Program-made: the position numbers and the translations under genes | Source: GCA-016699445 sp964555055 | Lineage (GTDB): Bacteria > UBA10199 > JACPAL01 > GCA-016699445 | Length of the DNA: 64,000 nt | Direction of reading: 5' to 3' | NCBI GenBank assembly: GCA_964555055.1 | Contig: CAZKQW010000008.1 | Span: 87,101-151,100 of the forward strand | Shown here: positions 25,417 through 34,212 of the stretch, in pieces | How positions within the stretch are numbered: the stretch's first letter is position 1 | Layout of the letters: each line of letters starts with the position of its first letter | Notes under the pieces: generated by a model | The model's input: the letters and a program-made list of their open reading frames with translations, nothing else | Database searches by the model: none | Told to the model about the DNA's origin: nothing

Positions 25417-27555
25417 TTACGGACTGAAAAGTTGCGATGCGTAGGTGTCCAAAGCAGGAGTAATTTGGTGTCCGGCATCGGGGATTTCAATGAAACGAGC
25501 CCGATCACCGAGGGAATTTGCGATTTCGCGGCCCATGTGAATCGGCACAAGAGGGTCATTCACTCCATGAAGAATCGTCGTGCGCGCTCGAATACGATAC
25601 ACGTATCTTCGTACGTCGAATTCATTCCCCCGCAAAAAATCACCGTCTGGGCTTGAAAGGAATTGCGGATATTGGCCTAAAACGACCTCTCTCATGGAAG
25701 TCATGGGCGCTAAGAGGACGAGATGATCCACGTGTCTTTCGGCTGCGACATAGGCGGCGACTGCAGCACCCAAAGACCAACCCATGACGGTTACCGGTAA
25801 TGGAAAATTATCGCCTAATGAATTCATGATCGCATCATACGCCATGACGGCATTTTGATAGAGAGATGTCTGGGTGGCAGCCCCTGGAGCTCCCCCAAAA
25901 CCGGGATACTCAGGTAAAACAACCATTTGAGACTGTCCCTTCAAGGGGATCGCTATGGGACGCAAATCCGCCAGTATGTCTCCGTTAGAATGAAAATATA
26001 AAGTTACGCCTTGAATGGAACCTCCCGTAGGGGCGTCGATCAAAACAACTCCGGGATTCTGAGGATCAGGAATCGAGGTGAAACGGCCATAGCTTGGATA
26101 CCCTTGCCTCTTCGCTCCCGGGAATAAAACCCGATCGAGTTTTTCTAACCCTAATGGCGTCATTAATGTTGCCTGACTCACCGCATCTTCCCAGATATCG
26201 CTACAAGGTCCGCTTGCGAATTCATCAAAACGCTCCCCCAAGAGCTCCCAATTGCCTTCGCAGTTTTTAAAGAGCTCAAAAGCTTTTTCAATGGGATCAG
26301 GCATTCGCAAGTTGAACCCACGGGCTTTGGACTCCCTCATAAACTCAAAGACGCCGGTCCATCCAAAAGCAATGGGAGAAATGTCATTTTTATAGGTGAC
26401 ACTCGCTATTGTCCGGCGAATCTCTGTGGGAGGTTGGTTCCAAAAAACACGATCTCTTCCGCGCGCATCTTGAGGAAAGAGTTGGCTTGCAAGGTAGCTT
26501 AATAAGGTTGGTAAGGCATGTTGATATGAATTTCCGAATAAAGAAACTCGACTCAGCAGAGGATGAGCCTCATTTAAAACCGATTCTAATCTTTCCCCAA
26601 GAGAAGGAGCCATGATTTTCAATAAACGTCTGGTGTCTTTGATGAGGGCATCAACGTCACGGCCTATGTTTTTTTTCAAAAGGGTTAAGGTTTCAGCTAT
26701 TAAGGAATCATTCGGAGGTGTCACCGGAGAATGGCTGTAAAGGCCTCCATCATAGTAAGTACGTTCTTTTATAAGCTGATCGAGAAACGTTTCCGGAACA
26801 CCGATGGAAGGATCATCGGATGGAATGGATCCCCCATTATAATCAGGATCATGAAGATTTTGATGCGTATGAGTCCCCTCGGCGAGGGATTGGGCCATTG
26901 ACGCAAAAGTTGCCAATAAATCTGCGCGTACCGCTTCTCTTTCAATCTTAAAATAAACCTCAGCCATTCCGCGCAATCCCGCTCGGCGGAAACTCCTAAA
27001 GAGATGTAAATCCTCTTCGGTCAAGAAACCCATGGGATCTTGAGGCGTCACAGGCAAGCCCAATGCGTCAATTTCAACGGCTGCCTGAAACAAGAAAGTC
27101 ATGCCGACCGCGAGATCGAAAAAATGCCGGTCACATAAGGATTGTGCGATCTTTGCGGCGTCCTGACCCCAACTATGAGGAAATCGCACTAACCCGTCAG
27201 GCAACTCAGCCACATAGGAAGCCGCCTTCAAGAGATCAGGAAAAAAATCACGCGGGGCGCACCCTTGAGGGAATCTCAATACCCTGACTCCATCCGGACC
27301 CGACCCCGTAGAAATGCGGTTTTGTTGGACGATCTGAATTAAAGTATCGTCTTTAAAAACCCCTGCTAAAACCGGTCTAAAAACAGGTAATACATCGGCA
27401 CTCGCTTTTAAAAAATCAAAAGCTCCATCAGCGTTTTCGAAAGGCCGATCATACAGGTTTAAAAAACGGCTCTCGTCCCCTCGTCTTAGCTTTTCGGGAG
27501 GCTGGCCTGTATAATAACCATAATAATGCCCTACCTTTAAAAAATCAGGAGTCAT
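25417..27555 (-). CDS. Alpha/beta-hydrolase with a large unknown N-terminal region (712 aa)
   Basis: The last 230 residues form an alpha/beta-hydrolase: an oxyanion region around EYPGFGG, the nucleophile elbow GWSLGAAVAAYVA (Ser about 592), the Asp in HGVNDPLVP (about 665) and the His in DAGHQI (about 693). Esterase or lipase activity is likely; the substrate is unknown. The first 480 residues match nothing I recognise; they are mainly helical with a THTHQNLHDPDYNGG stretch. No signal peptide is seen, so it is probably cytoplasmic. It separates leuB and asd and is somewhat more AT-rich than they are. GAGAG precedes the ATG. Confidence 0.7.
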   Translation of the reverse strand: MTPDFLKVGHYYGYYTGQPPEKLRRGDESRFLNLYDRPFENADGAFDFLKASADVLPVFRPVLAGVFKDDTLIQIVQQNRISTGSGPDGVRVLRFPQGCAPRDFFPDLLKAASYVAELPDGLVRFPHSWGQDAAKIAQSLCDRHFFDLAVGMTFLFQAAVEIDALGLPVTPQDPMGFLTEEDLHLFRSFRRAGLRGMAEVYFKIEREAVRADLLATFASMAQSLAEGTHTHQNLHDPDYNGGSIPSDDPSIGVPETFLDQLIKERTYYDGGLYSHSPVTPPNDSLIAETLTLLKKNIGRDVDALIKDTRRLLKIMAPSLGERLESVLNEAHPLLSRVSLFGNSYQHALPTLLSYLASQLFPQDARGRDRVFWNQPPTEIRRTIASVTYKNDISPIAFGWTGVFEFMRESKARGFNLRMPDPIEKAFELFKNCEGNWELLGERFDEFASGPCSDIWEDAVSQATLMTPLGLEKLDRVLFPGAKRQGYPSYGRFTSIPDPQNPGVVLIDAPTGGSIQGVTLYFHSNGDILADLRPIAIPLKGQSQMVVLPEYPGFGGAPGAATQTSLYQNAVMAYDAIMNSLGDNFPLPVTVMGWSLGAAVAAYVAAERHVDHLVLLAPMTSMREVVLGQYPQFLSSPDGDFLRGNEFDVRRYVYRIRARTTILHGVNDPLVPIHMGREIANSLGDRARFIEIPDAGHQITPALDTYASQLFSP

Positions 27556-27634
27556 TAAAATCTCTCATGCGTATGTATCGGTCTGGCTTAAAGAGAGTTG
27601 TGAAAAAAAGTATGAAGGAGAACTAAATACGCGT

Positions 27635-28738
27635 CTAAACCAAGGCGTCTATAACGGCTTTCGCCATTTCGCTGGTACCGACTTTCGTCTTACCTTCCGC
27701 ATTGCTACCGAATATGTCGCCACAGCGGTAGCCTTTTTGCAGGACCGCTTCGACGGCCTTCTCGATCTTCTGGGCCAAGTCGTCCCGGCCGAGCGAGTAA
27801 CGAACCATCAAGGCGCAAGAGAGGATCGTCGCCAAAGGATTGGCGACGCCCTTTCCGGCGATGTCGGGGGCGCTGCCATGGACGGGCTCGTACATGCCTT
27901 GTTGAAAACCAAATCGGTTTTTCTTTTCACCCAAGGACGATGACGGAAGCATCCCGATCGATCCGGTCAGCATCGCCGCCTCGTCCGAAAGGATGTCGCC
28001 GAAGATGTTATTCGTCACGATGACGTCGAACTGCTTGGGGTTCCGCACCAATTGCATCGCGCAATTGTCGACGTACATATGCTCGACTTGAATGTCCGGA
28101 TACTCTTTGGCCACTTGATTCACGACGTCACGCCATAGGATCGAGCTCTCTAAGATATTCGCCTTATCGACGGACGTGAGTTTCTTACGACGCACGCGGG
28201 CAGCTTCGAAACCCGTCCGGGCGATGCGCTCGATCTCGGGCGTGGAGTAGACTTCCGTATTGAACGCCTTAAAACCGCCCTTAATCTCCTTACGACCACG
28301 GGGCTTACCGAAGTAAATACCGCCCGTGAGCTCGCGAACGACAAGTAGGTCAATGCCACCCACGATTTCAGGTTTTAAGGAGGAGGCAGAAACTAAAGCG
28401 GGAATAATTTTTGCGGGCCTTAAATTTGCGAAGAGTTTCAGGCCGGCACGGAGGCCTAAAAGCGCCCTTTCCGGCCGTTTTTCATGGGGCAGCGTATCCC
28501 ATTGGGGCCCTCCCACCGCACCGAGTAGGACGGCATCCGCCCTTTTCGCTTTTTTTAAGACTTCGTCCGTGAGGGGAATCCCGTTCTGATCGATGGAGCA
28601 TCCACCGGCCAATCCCTGTTCGAAAGCGAACTTCAATCCGGAGCCTTTCGAAGCTTTTTCCAGCACTTCGAGCGAAGCCGTCATCACCTCGGGACCAATG
28701 CCGTCACCGGCCAATACCAACACTTTTGCTTTTGCCAT
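27635..28738 (-). CDS. leuB: 3-isopropylmalate dehydrogenase (367 aa)
   Basis: NAD-dependent oxidative decarboxylation step of leucine synthesis. VLVLAGDGIGPEVM at the N-terminus, LLGAVGGPQWD, LGLRAGLKLFANLRP, VVRELTGGIYFGKPRG (the LeuB-specific substrate loop), DKANILESSILWRDVV, the DNCAMQLVRNP block, NIFGDILSDEAAMLTGSIGML and the nucleotide-binding EPVHGSAPDIAGKGVANP are all present. No Shine-Dalgarno sequence is visible; a small hairpin overlaps the start codon. leuC and leuD are not in the window. Confidence 0.97.
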   Translation of the reverse strand: MAKAKVLVLAGDGIGPEVMTASLEVLEKASKGSGLKFAFEQGLAGGCSIDQNGIPLTDEVLKKAKRADAVLLGAVGGPQWDTLPHEKRPERALLGLRAGLKLFANLRPAKIIPALVSASSLKPEIVGGIDLLVVRELTGGIYFGKPRGRKEIKGGFKAFNTEVYSTPEIERIARTGFEAARVRRKKLTSVDKANILESSILWRDVVNQVAKEYPDIQVEHMYVDNCAMQLVRNPKQFDVIVTNNIFGDILSDEAAMLTGSIGMLPSSSLGEKKNRFGFQQGMYEPVHGSAPDIAGKGVANPLATILSCALMVRYSLGRDDLAQKIEKAVEAVLQKGYRCGDIFGSNAEGKTKVGTSEMAKAVIDALV

Positions 28739-28784
28739 AGGGGGCTTTGCCCTATACGAATGACCGTAAATGTCTACGTGGAAA

Positions 28785-29078
28785 TCAGGCCTTTTTCTTA
28801 AAAAGGGCCTCGAGCTTTCTCTTCGCCTCTTCCCTTTTTTGAGCCTCTGAAGAACTGAATTCGGGACTTCCTATCTTGAAAAAATCGCAGAAGTTGGCGC
28901 GTTCTTTGTCCTTCACGCGGTCGGTGATGCGTTCACGGCATTCGCTATTGGACTTGACGTCGTAGTACTCGCAGTTGCGGCAGCAATGAAGGTCGGCGTC
29001 GCAGTGCTCGCACACGTCGTTGCGTCCCACGCGACCTAATATCTTGACTTCCTTTCCGCAGGAGAAACAATTTGCCAT
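28785..29078 (-). CDS. Small cysteine-rich zinc-ribbon protein (97 aa)
   Basis: Nine cysteines lie in the first 65 residues: CFSCGKEV, CEHCDADLHCCRNCEYYD, SECRE and NFCDFF. The two opening Cys-x2-Cys pairs look like a zinc ribbon. The C-terminus is a charged helix rich in Lys and Glu. No signal peptide. A GGAAA ahead of the ATG at 29078 favours it over an ATG four codons upstream. It precedes leuB by 46 bases on the same strand. A role in nucleic-acid or protein binding is plausible but not shown. Confidence 0.7.
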   Translation of the reverse strand: MANCFSCGKEVKILGRVGRNDVCEHCDADLHCCRNCEYYDVKSNSECRERITDRVKDKERANFCDFFKIGSPEFSSSEAQKREEAKRKLEALFKKKA

Positions 29079-29254
29079 AAAGATTTCCATTAACGCGCAT
29101 AGCGACAGATGTCGACTGTTCCAGAGAAAAAGAATTGAAGAGAAATTTTATGAACTCGATCCAGGTTTTGACGCACCGTTCAAAACTTTTTTAAGAAACC
29201 TATTCCAGAAAGTCCCGATATCGCATATAAGCAGTCAATTCGTTAAACATAAAT

Positions 29255-29980
29255 ATGGCGCTTTTGCTCCTTGAGGTACCTGGAAGCTTATCTCATTTAA
29301 AGCCCGAAATGGCTCAACCAGCCGGACCGTCTGAGCCTGAAGACTGTTCTTTTTTTTCCACATCTGGTTCTATTTACGTCCAACCAACTAAACCATCAGT
29401 AAATGCAGATTCCACAATTCGAACGATTTCATCTCTTTTCCCATCCCGAAGTTTTGAAGACCGTTGTACAACGTCCATCACTCTTTTGAGGCCTTTTGAC
29501 CTAAAAGATTTAGAGGTCCTTCGTAAATTCATCTTTAGCCGTCACCCAGGAGTAAAAGTTTGGATGGACTTCTCTGACGGAAGGCCATCCATACATTTGA
29601 CCGACGATTCCTTCGAGGGGATACTCTCCTATCCCGTTATGGCGGGTGAAAAAATCCGATTTCGAGCTTCGGGTTCGCAAGCTTTATTGGCATTAGCTTT
29701 TATAGATTTTGGTATCGCGACTCGTTGGATAGAGTGGAGTAACCCTTCTGGCGATTATCAACCGGTTATCCCTCTCCAGATACATGCGGACACTCCGGTA
29801 TCCGAGGTGGTTGCCACAATTCAAGAAGTAGAAAGTCTGTGCTGTTCCCTCAGCAAGGGCACGGCGCTCAGTGGAACTTATGACCGCCTCACGGGAGTCT
29901 TACGTTTAGGAAATGCGGCCCTTGGCCACACGGTCATAGCGACACGCCATTTATTGGGAAATCTCAGCCCCGCAAACTAA
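29255..29980 (+). CDS. Hypothetical protein with an HPr-like domain lacking the active histidine (241 aa)
   Basis: Residues about 73-155 read like the phosphocarrier HPr: LLRPFDLKDLEVLRKFIF, VKVWMDFSDG, DSFEGILSYPVMAGEKIRF and RASGSQALLALAFIDFGI correspond to the helix-strand pattern ending in the usual glycine plus helix. The catalytic HARP position reads LLRP, so phosphotransfer is unlikely. The flanking regions are unrecognised; the N-terminus is Pro/Ser-rich. No clear ribosome binding site is seen, and an ATG 18 codons downstream is an alternative start. The gene stands alone between two minus-strand blocks. Confidence 0.5.
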   Translation: MALLLLEVPGSLSHLKPEMAQPAGPSEPEDCSFFSTSGSIYVQPTKPSVNADSTIRTISSLFPSRSFEDRCTTSITLLRPFDLKDLEVLRKFIFSRHPGVKVWMDFSDGRPSIHLTDDSFEGILSYPVMAGEKIRFRASGSQALLALAFIDFGIATRWIEWSNPSGDYQPVIPLQIHADTPVSEVVATIQEVESLCCSLSKGTALSGTYDRLTGVLRLGNAALGHTVIATRHLLGNLSPAN

Positions 29981-30145
29981 GCATATTGCACCGCAAATGT
30001 TGAGTTCGCCGTGTTTGAGCGAAAAGACGGAAAACTCCGTGCCTGTCAATCCCACTTCGATCCAAAAAGCGCCTTAGCTTCCTGTCCTTTTCTCAGGAGC
30101 TATTTTTCCTCTATTTGGGTGAATTTGCCGAATTTATTTAGTTCT

Positions 30146-31408
30146 TTAAGAAAATAGAGATTTTTTTAGCTTTTCTGCAAACTCATCCACTTGCTTCTTA
30201 GTCACGATTAGCGGCGGAAGGATGCGCAGGGTTTTTTCTTGGACGGCGTTGATCAAGAGGCCCTTCTCAAGGGCCTTTAAAGCCACCGACTTGGCGTCCA
30301 CCGAGAGTTCGATGGCGATCATCAGGCCTTGATTACGGACTTCCAAGATTATTCCCGGGAGCGTTTGAGCCAACTTTCGGACCCGATCACAGAGGTATTT
30401 CCCCATCTTTTGGGCGTTTTCCAACAGATCGTCTTGATAAATTGTCTTCAGGGTGGCCAGGGCCGTGGCGGTCGATAAGGGATTCCCTCCGAAAGTGGAC
30501 GCGTGATCGCCGGGCTCGAAGGCTTGAGCGACCTTTTCTGTGGCTACCATCGCCCCGATGGGAACTCCCGAAGCCAACCCCTTCGCTAAGGTCATGATGT
30601 CCGGCTCGATCCCTAAGTGTTCATAAGCGAAAAGCTTGCCCGTGCGTCCGACACCCGTCTGGACCTCATCAAAGATTAACAACACGTCCCTATCATTACA
30701 GAGTCGTCTTAAAGCCTTGAAATATTCCGGAGGCGCCATTTTGACGCCGCCCTCCCCTTGGATGGGCTCGATCAGGACGGCGCACGTGTTTTCATTCATC
30801 GCGGACTTCACGGACTCGATGTCCCCAAAAACCGCATAATGAAACCCCGGCATCAAGGGATCAAAGCCTTTTTGGTACTTCTCTTGTCCCGTGGCGGTGA
30901 TCATGGCGAGCGTGCGCCCATGGAAGGAATTCCTCATCGTGATCACTTCATGGCGTCCGTGACCGAATTTTTTATGGGAATACTTCCGGGCCAGCTTGAC
31001 GGCGGCTTCGTTGGCTTCCGCCCCGCTGTTGCAAAAGAAAACCCGGTCGCCGAAGCTGTGGCGTACGAGCTCCTCCGCCAACATGGATTGGGTGGGGATA
31101 TGGAAGACATTGCTCACGTGTAGAAGTTCGGAAGCTTGCTTCCGGATCGCCGCGACGATCTTTTGATGGCAATGGCCCAAATTGTTCACCGCGAGGCCGG
31201 AAAAGAAATCCAGGTATTTTTTCCCGTCCCCGTCCCAAACGTAAGCGCCCTTCCCTTTGGACAAAACCAAAGGCAAGCGGCCGTAGGTGTTCATGACGTA
31301 GTTCGCGGTCAAAAAACGGATATGGCCGCTCTTGTCGTTGGGGATCACCAATTTACCCGTATTTTTCACGACGAGTTTACATTTCATTTTTTTTGTTTTC
31401 TTAACCAT
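30146..31408 (-). CDS. argD: Acetylornithine/class III aminotransferase (420 aa)
   Basis: A PLP-dependent class III aminotransferase, most like ArgD, which makes N-acetylornithine for arginine synthesis. TYGRLPLVLSKGKGAYVWD, FFSGLAVNNLGHCHQKI, FFCNSGAEANEAAVKLARK (PLP phosphate site), ITMRNSFHGRTLAMITATG, IEPIQGEGG, LLIFDEVQTGVGRTG, the Schiff-base Lys in TLAKGLASGVPIGAM, and FGGNPLS are all present. GAGGAAG lies at the right distance from the ATG at 31408; two further in-frame ATGs lie just upstream. The start overlaps yacG by 8 bases. Ornithine aminotransferase is an alternative specificity. Confidence 0.88.
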   Translation of the reverse strand: MVKKTKKMKCKLVVKNTGKLVIPNDKSGHIRFLTANYVMNTYGRLPLVLSKGKGAYVWDGDGKKYLDFFSGLAVNNLGHCHQKIVAAIRKQASELLHVSNVFHIPTQSMLAEELVRHSFGDRVFFCNSGAEANEAAVKLARKYSHKKFGHGRHEVITMRNSFHGRTLAMITATGQEKYQKGFDPLMPGFHYAVFGDIESVKSAMNENTCAVLIEPIQGEGGVKMAPPEYFKALRRLCNDRDVLLIFDEVQTGVGRTGKLFAYEHLGIEPDIMTLAKGLASGVPIGAMVATEKVAQAFEPGDHASTFGGNPLSTATALATLKTIYQDDLLENAQKMGKYLCDRVRKLAQTLPGIILEVRNQGLMIAIELSVDAKSVALKALEKGLLINAVQEKTLRILPPLIVTKKQVDEFAEKLKKSLFS

Positions 31409-31655
31409 TTTCATCTTCCTCATTTTCCGCTTTCTTAGGGTACGTGGCGGGCGTGACGTTGTCCGCGACGCGGTAGGATTCTCCGAACCACTTCCCTAAG
31501 TCTACCTTCCGGCACCGATCGGAACAGAAAGGGCGGAAAGGGTTGGGATCCACATCGATTTTTTGTCCGCAATGGCGGCAACGCATCGTGGCGGCCAAGG
31601 CTTTTTCCGTTAGATCCGTTTTCGGATCCATATTCTCCGTTTTACCGGTTTTCAT
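31401..31655 (-). CDS. yacG: DNA gyrase inhibitor-like zinc protein YacG (84 aa)
   Basis: Small zinc-ribbon protein: MRCRHCGQKID and NPFRPFCSDRCRKVDLGKWF followed by ESYRVAD are the YacG signature with four Cys zinc ligands. In E. coli YacG binds GyrB and inhibits gyrase. About 23 extra residues precede the zinc motif. The ATG overlaps the stop of the MMPL gene by ATGA; the 3' end overlaps argD. Confidence 0.88.
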   Translation of the reverse strand: MKTGKTENMDPKTDLTEKALAATMRCRHCGQKIDVDPNPFRPFCSDRCRKVDLGKWFGESYRVADNVTPATYPKKAENEEDENG

Positions 31656-34099
31656 GAAGCGTGCCTCCTCCGATGTTCAAACCTCACCATTAAAGCGGGC
31701 ACCACGCATAAAGCGGCGAAGAGGCAGGATAGCTCCCCGATAACGGCGATCCAACCAAATGACGCGAGCGCTTGGTTCTTGGAAAGGATCAATATCGAAT
31801 ACCCGATGATGGTCGTTAAAGAGCAGAGGGCGACGGCGCCACCCGTCGTCGTCAAGGCTTTGCCCATCGATCCTTTTCCCTCCTCGCGGTACCGCTGGTA
31901 GAGATTGCACCCGTAATCGATGGCAACGCCGAACGTCACCGGGATGGCGATAAAGTTGAAGAAATTAATCTTGATGCCGAGCAAAGCGAGGACGCCGAAC
32001 ATCCACACTGATCCCAAGCTCAACGTTCCCACGATCGCATAGGCCGCGCGCTTTTCCCGGAAAATCAGTAAAATCATGAGGCAAACTACCCCAAAAGCCA
32101 GTAAAGCGGCCCTCGGCCCATCTCGTCTCATCGCCTGGAACATATCCGCTAGGATGACGGAATCCCCAGACCCGGTGATGACATCCCCATTGGGTAACGT
32201 GTTGCTTCGGATCATTTGGGCGAAACGGATTAAATTTTTCCCGTCCCAGAGAGACGCTCGAGAACTAGAGTAGACGAAGACGATATTGCCTAAAGTTCCG
32301 TTTTTTTCTCTGAAATTCTTCAGGATCGATTCCGGGAGATCATGGACTTGGAGTTTCCTCCCAGCAAAAAGACGTTTGAACGCTTCCAATTCTTTTCTTT
32401 GGCCGGGGTTTAAGAAGCGTAGAGACTTATCCTGCAATAAAACTCTTAGCTCGTTGAGAATCCGTAATTTTTCGTCCTGATCCTCGGGCAGGTAAGAATA
32501 AACGGACTGGCAATTGTCGACGACCCTATTCTCCAGGGGATCTTCGGAATTCTTTTTTAAGATTTCATCGCAAAGGACTCGCGCTTGCTCGATACGATCG
32601 GTGAGTAACACGGCAGGGGCGCTCGCATGTCCGAAGACACCGTCAATTCTCCGATTCCAATAAGCCTCATCCGCGACTTCGGCGCTTTTAGGCTTTATCC
32701 GCAATTTAGAGAAATCATATTCCAAGGAACGAGGGGCAAAAGATACGATCAGCGGGATGGAGACCAATGTGATGGCCAACCCGAACCCCGTCAGCGGGCG
32801 TGCCCAAGAGGACGCGAGACGATCCGCCAGGAGAGGTGTAAAGGCAAAAATACCTTTAGGGGATTCATCCGCTTTTGTTACGGACCACATGGAATCAGCC
32901 AGGCTCATAAAAACGGGCAGGACTGTGTAAGCGGCTACCCAACAAAAAAACATACCCAAACCACCGATGTATCCAAAATGCGAGTACCCTTTGATCTGCG
33001 TCGTCAGGAGGGTGGCGAACGCCAAACTTGTCGTCAAAGCGGAGGCCAATGTACCGCCTAAGGTCGAGGAAACAGAAGTCTCCAAGGCCTCGTCAATCCC
33101 AAGCCCTTTCCGTCTTTCCTCCAAATACCGCGCCATGAGGATGAGACTGTAATTGACTCCATTAGCGACAAGGATGGAGGCCAAGAAAGCCGTTTGCATC
33201 GTCACATAGCCTATGTGCCCTTTCACCAAGGCGAAAGTCCATACCGCTCCGTTGACCACGGACCACGCCATAAGGAAAACCATCCGCAAACGGCGGTAAT
33301 AGACCAGGGCACATAACGCGATAAGACCAAGACACAGGCCCGTGATTAAAACGATATCATCGGTCAACGCTTGGTACTCGAAAAGAATACGCCTCAATTT
33401 ACCCGTTAGCCCGATCCTCAACGAGGGATCGTAAGCGGCGGGATTCAAATTGGCGATCACAACCTGGACGCGGGAAACCAGATCTCTGGAAAATTCGACG
33501 CCTCTAGCCTCCCCCGGTGGACGAAGCAAAATGACTAAAAGGTCTTGCTCTTTATTAAAGAAGTAACCTTTCGCATATTGATCATAGCTCCCGGCCTTCT
33601 CACGGTACTTGGCTTCGATGTCTTTCGTATCGAAACCGCTGTTCTCCTCGTCTAAATCAATGAAAAATCCGGCGGCTTTGAGCTTCTCTCTTTGAAGGCT
33701 TCTATCCAATCGTTCCTTCACCGCCCTTAGATCGGGTAACGACATGTAAAGGTATTTGTTGTCCTCATAATGTCTCCGGACTTCCGAGACATTATATTCC
33801 ACGCTATCCACATAACCCGCAGGCAACGCTCTGATTTTTTTTACGAAATCATCGGCGAACCTCATCATCGCGTCCTGATTTTTGCCTTCTACCGCGACGA
33901 TGAGAGAACCGGTCCCGGGAACGCGCTTCGCGATGCGTTCCAGATCGACCACGCTTTGGGCTGTTTCGGGCAAAAGATACCGGAAGTCGCTTTTCAACTC
34001 GAGATGGCGTATTTGTAAAAGACAAAAGACGAAAAGCGCTAAAAACAGCGCGGCCAAAGGAAAGCGGGCGCGGTGCAAAAACCGGACATAGCTTTTCAT
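31652..34099 (-). CDS. MMPL/RND-family membrane transporter (815 aa)
   Basis: An RND-superfamily exporter of the MMPL/HpnN type with two repeats, each made of one N-terminal membrane span, a large periplasmic loop and a bundle of about five spans, giving twelve in all. The first repeat starts at residue 12 (FPLAALFLALFVFCLLQI), the second near residue 425. Repeated GxxxNY/GxxxDYG-type segments (ILVANGVNYSLILMARYLEE, FGVAIDYGCNLYQRYREE) occur at equivalent positions. Members export lipids or hopanoids to the outer membrane; no hopanoid genes are nearby, so the substrate is unknown. The stop overlaps yacG. Confidence 0.85.
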   Translation of the reverse strand: MKSYVRFLHRARFPLAALFLALFVFCLLQIRHLELKSDFRYLLPETAQSVVDLERIAKRVPGTGSLIVAVEGKNQDAMMRFADDFVKKIRALPAGYVDSVEYNVSEVRRHYEDNKYLYMSLPDLRAVKERLDRSLQREKLKAAGFFIDLDEENSGFDTKDIEAKYREKAGSYDQYAKGYFFNKEQDLLVILLRPPGEARGVEFSRDLVSRVQVVIANLNPAAYDPSLRIGLTGKLRRILFEYQALTDDIVLITGLCLGLIALCALVYYRRLRMVFLMAWSVVNGAVWTFALVKGHIGYVTMQTAFLASILVANGVNYSLILMARYLEERRKGLGIDEALETSVSSTLGGTLASALTTSLAFATLLTTQIKGYSHFGYIGGLGMFFCWVAAYTVLPVFMSLADSMWSVTKADESPKGIFAFTPLLADRLASSWARPLTGFGLAITLVSIPLIVSFAPRSLEYDFSKLRIKPKSAEVADEAYWNRRIDGVFGHASAPAVLLTDRIEQARVLCDEILKKNSEDPLENRVVDNCQSVYSYLPEDQDEKLRILNELRVLLQDKSLRFLNPGQRKELEAFKRLFAGRKLQVHDLPESILKNFREKNGTLGNIVFVYSSSRASLWDGKNLIRFAQMIRSNTLPNGDVITGSGDSVILADMFQAMRRDGPRAALLAFGVVCLMILLIFREKRAAYAIVGTLSLGSVWMFGVLALLGIKINFFNFIAIPVTFGVAIDYGCNLYQRYREEGKGSMGKALTTTGGAVALCSLTTIIGYSILILSKNQALASFGWIAVIGELSCLFAALCVVPALMVRFEHRRRHAS

Positions 34100-34212
34100 A
34101 AGTGGTGAATCGGTACAAAAAGAGAGATAGGGTGTCTAGGATTTACTCCTTTTTAAGCTCGCTAAAGTTTTCTACATTGGTTACCGTTAAGAGCGATGGC
34201 CCTTAGAGTTAT

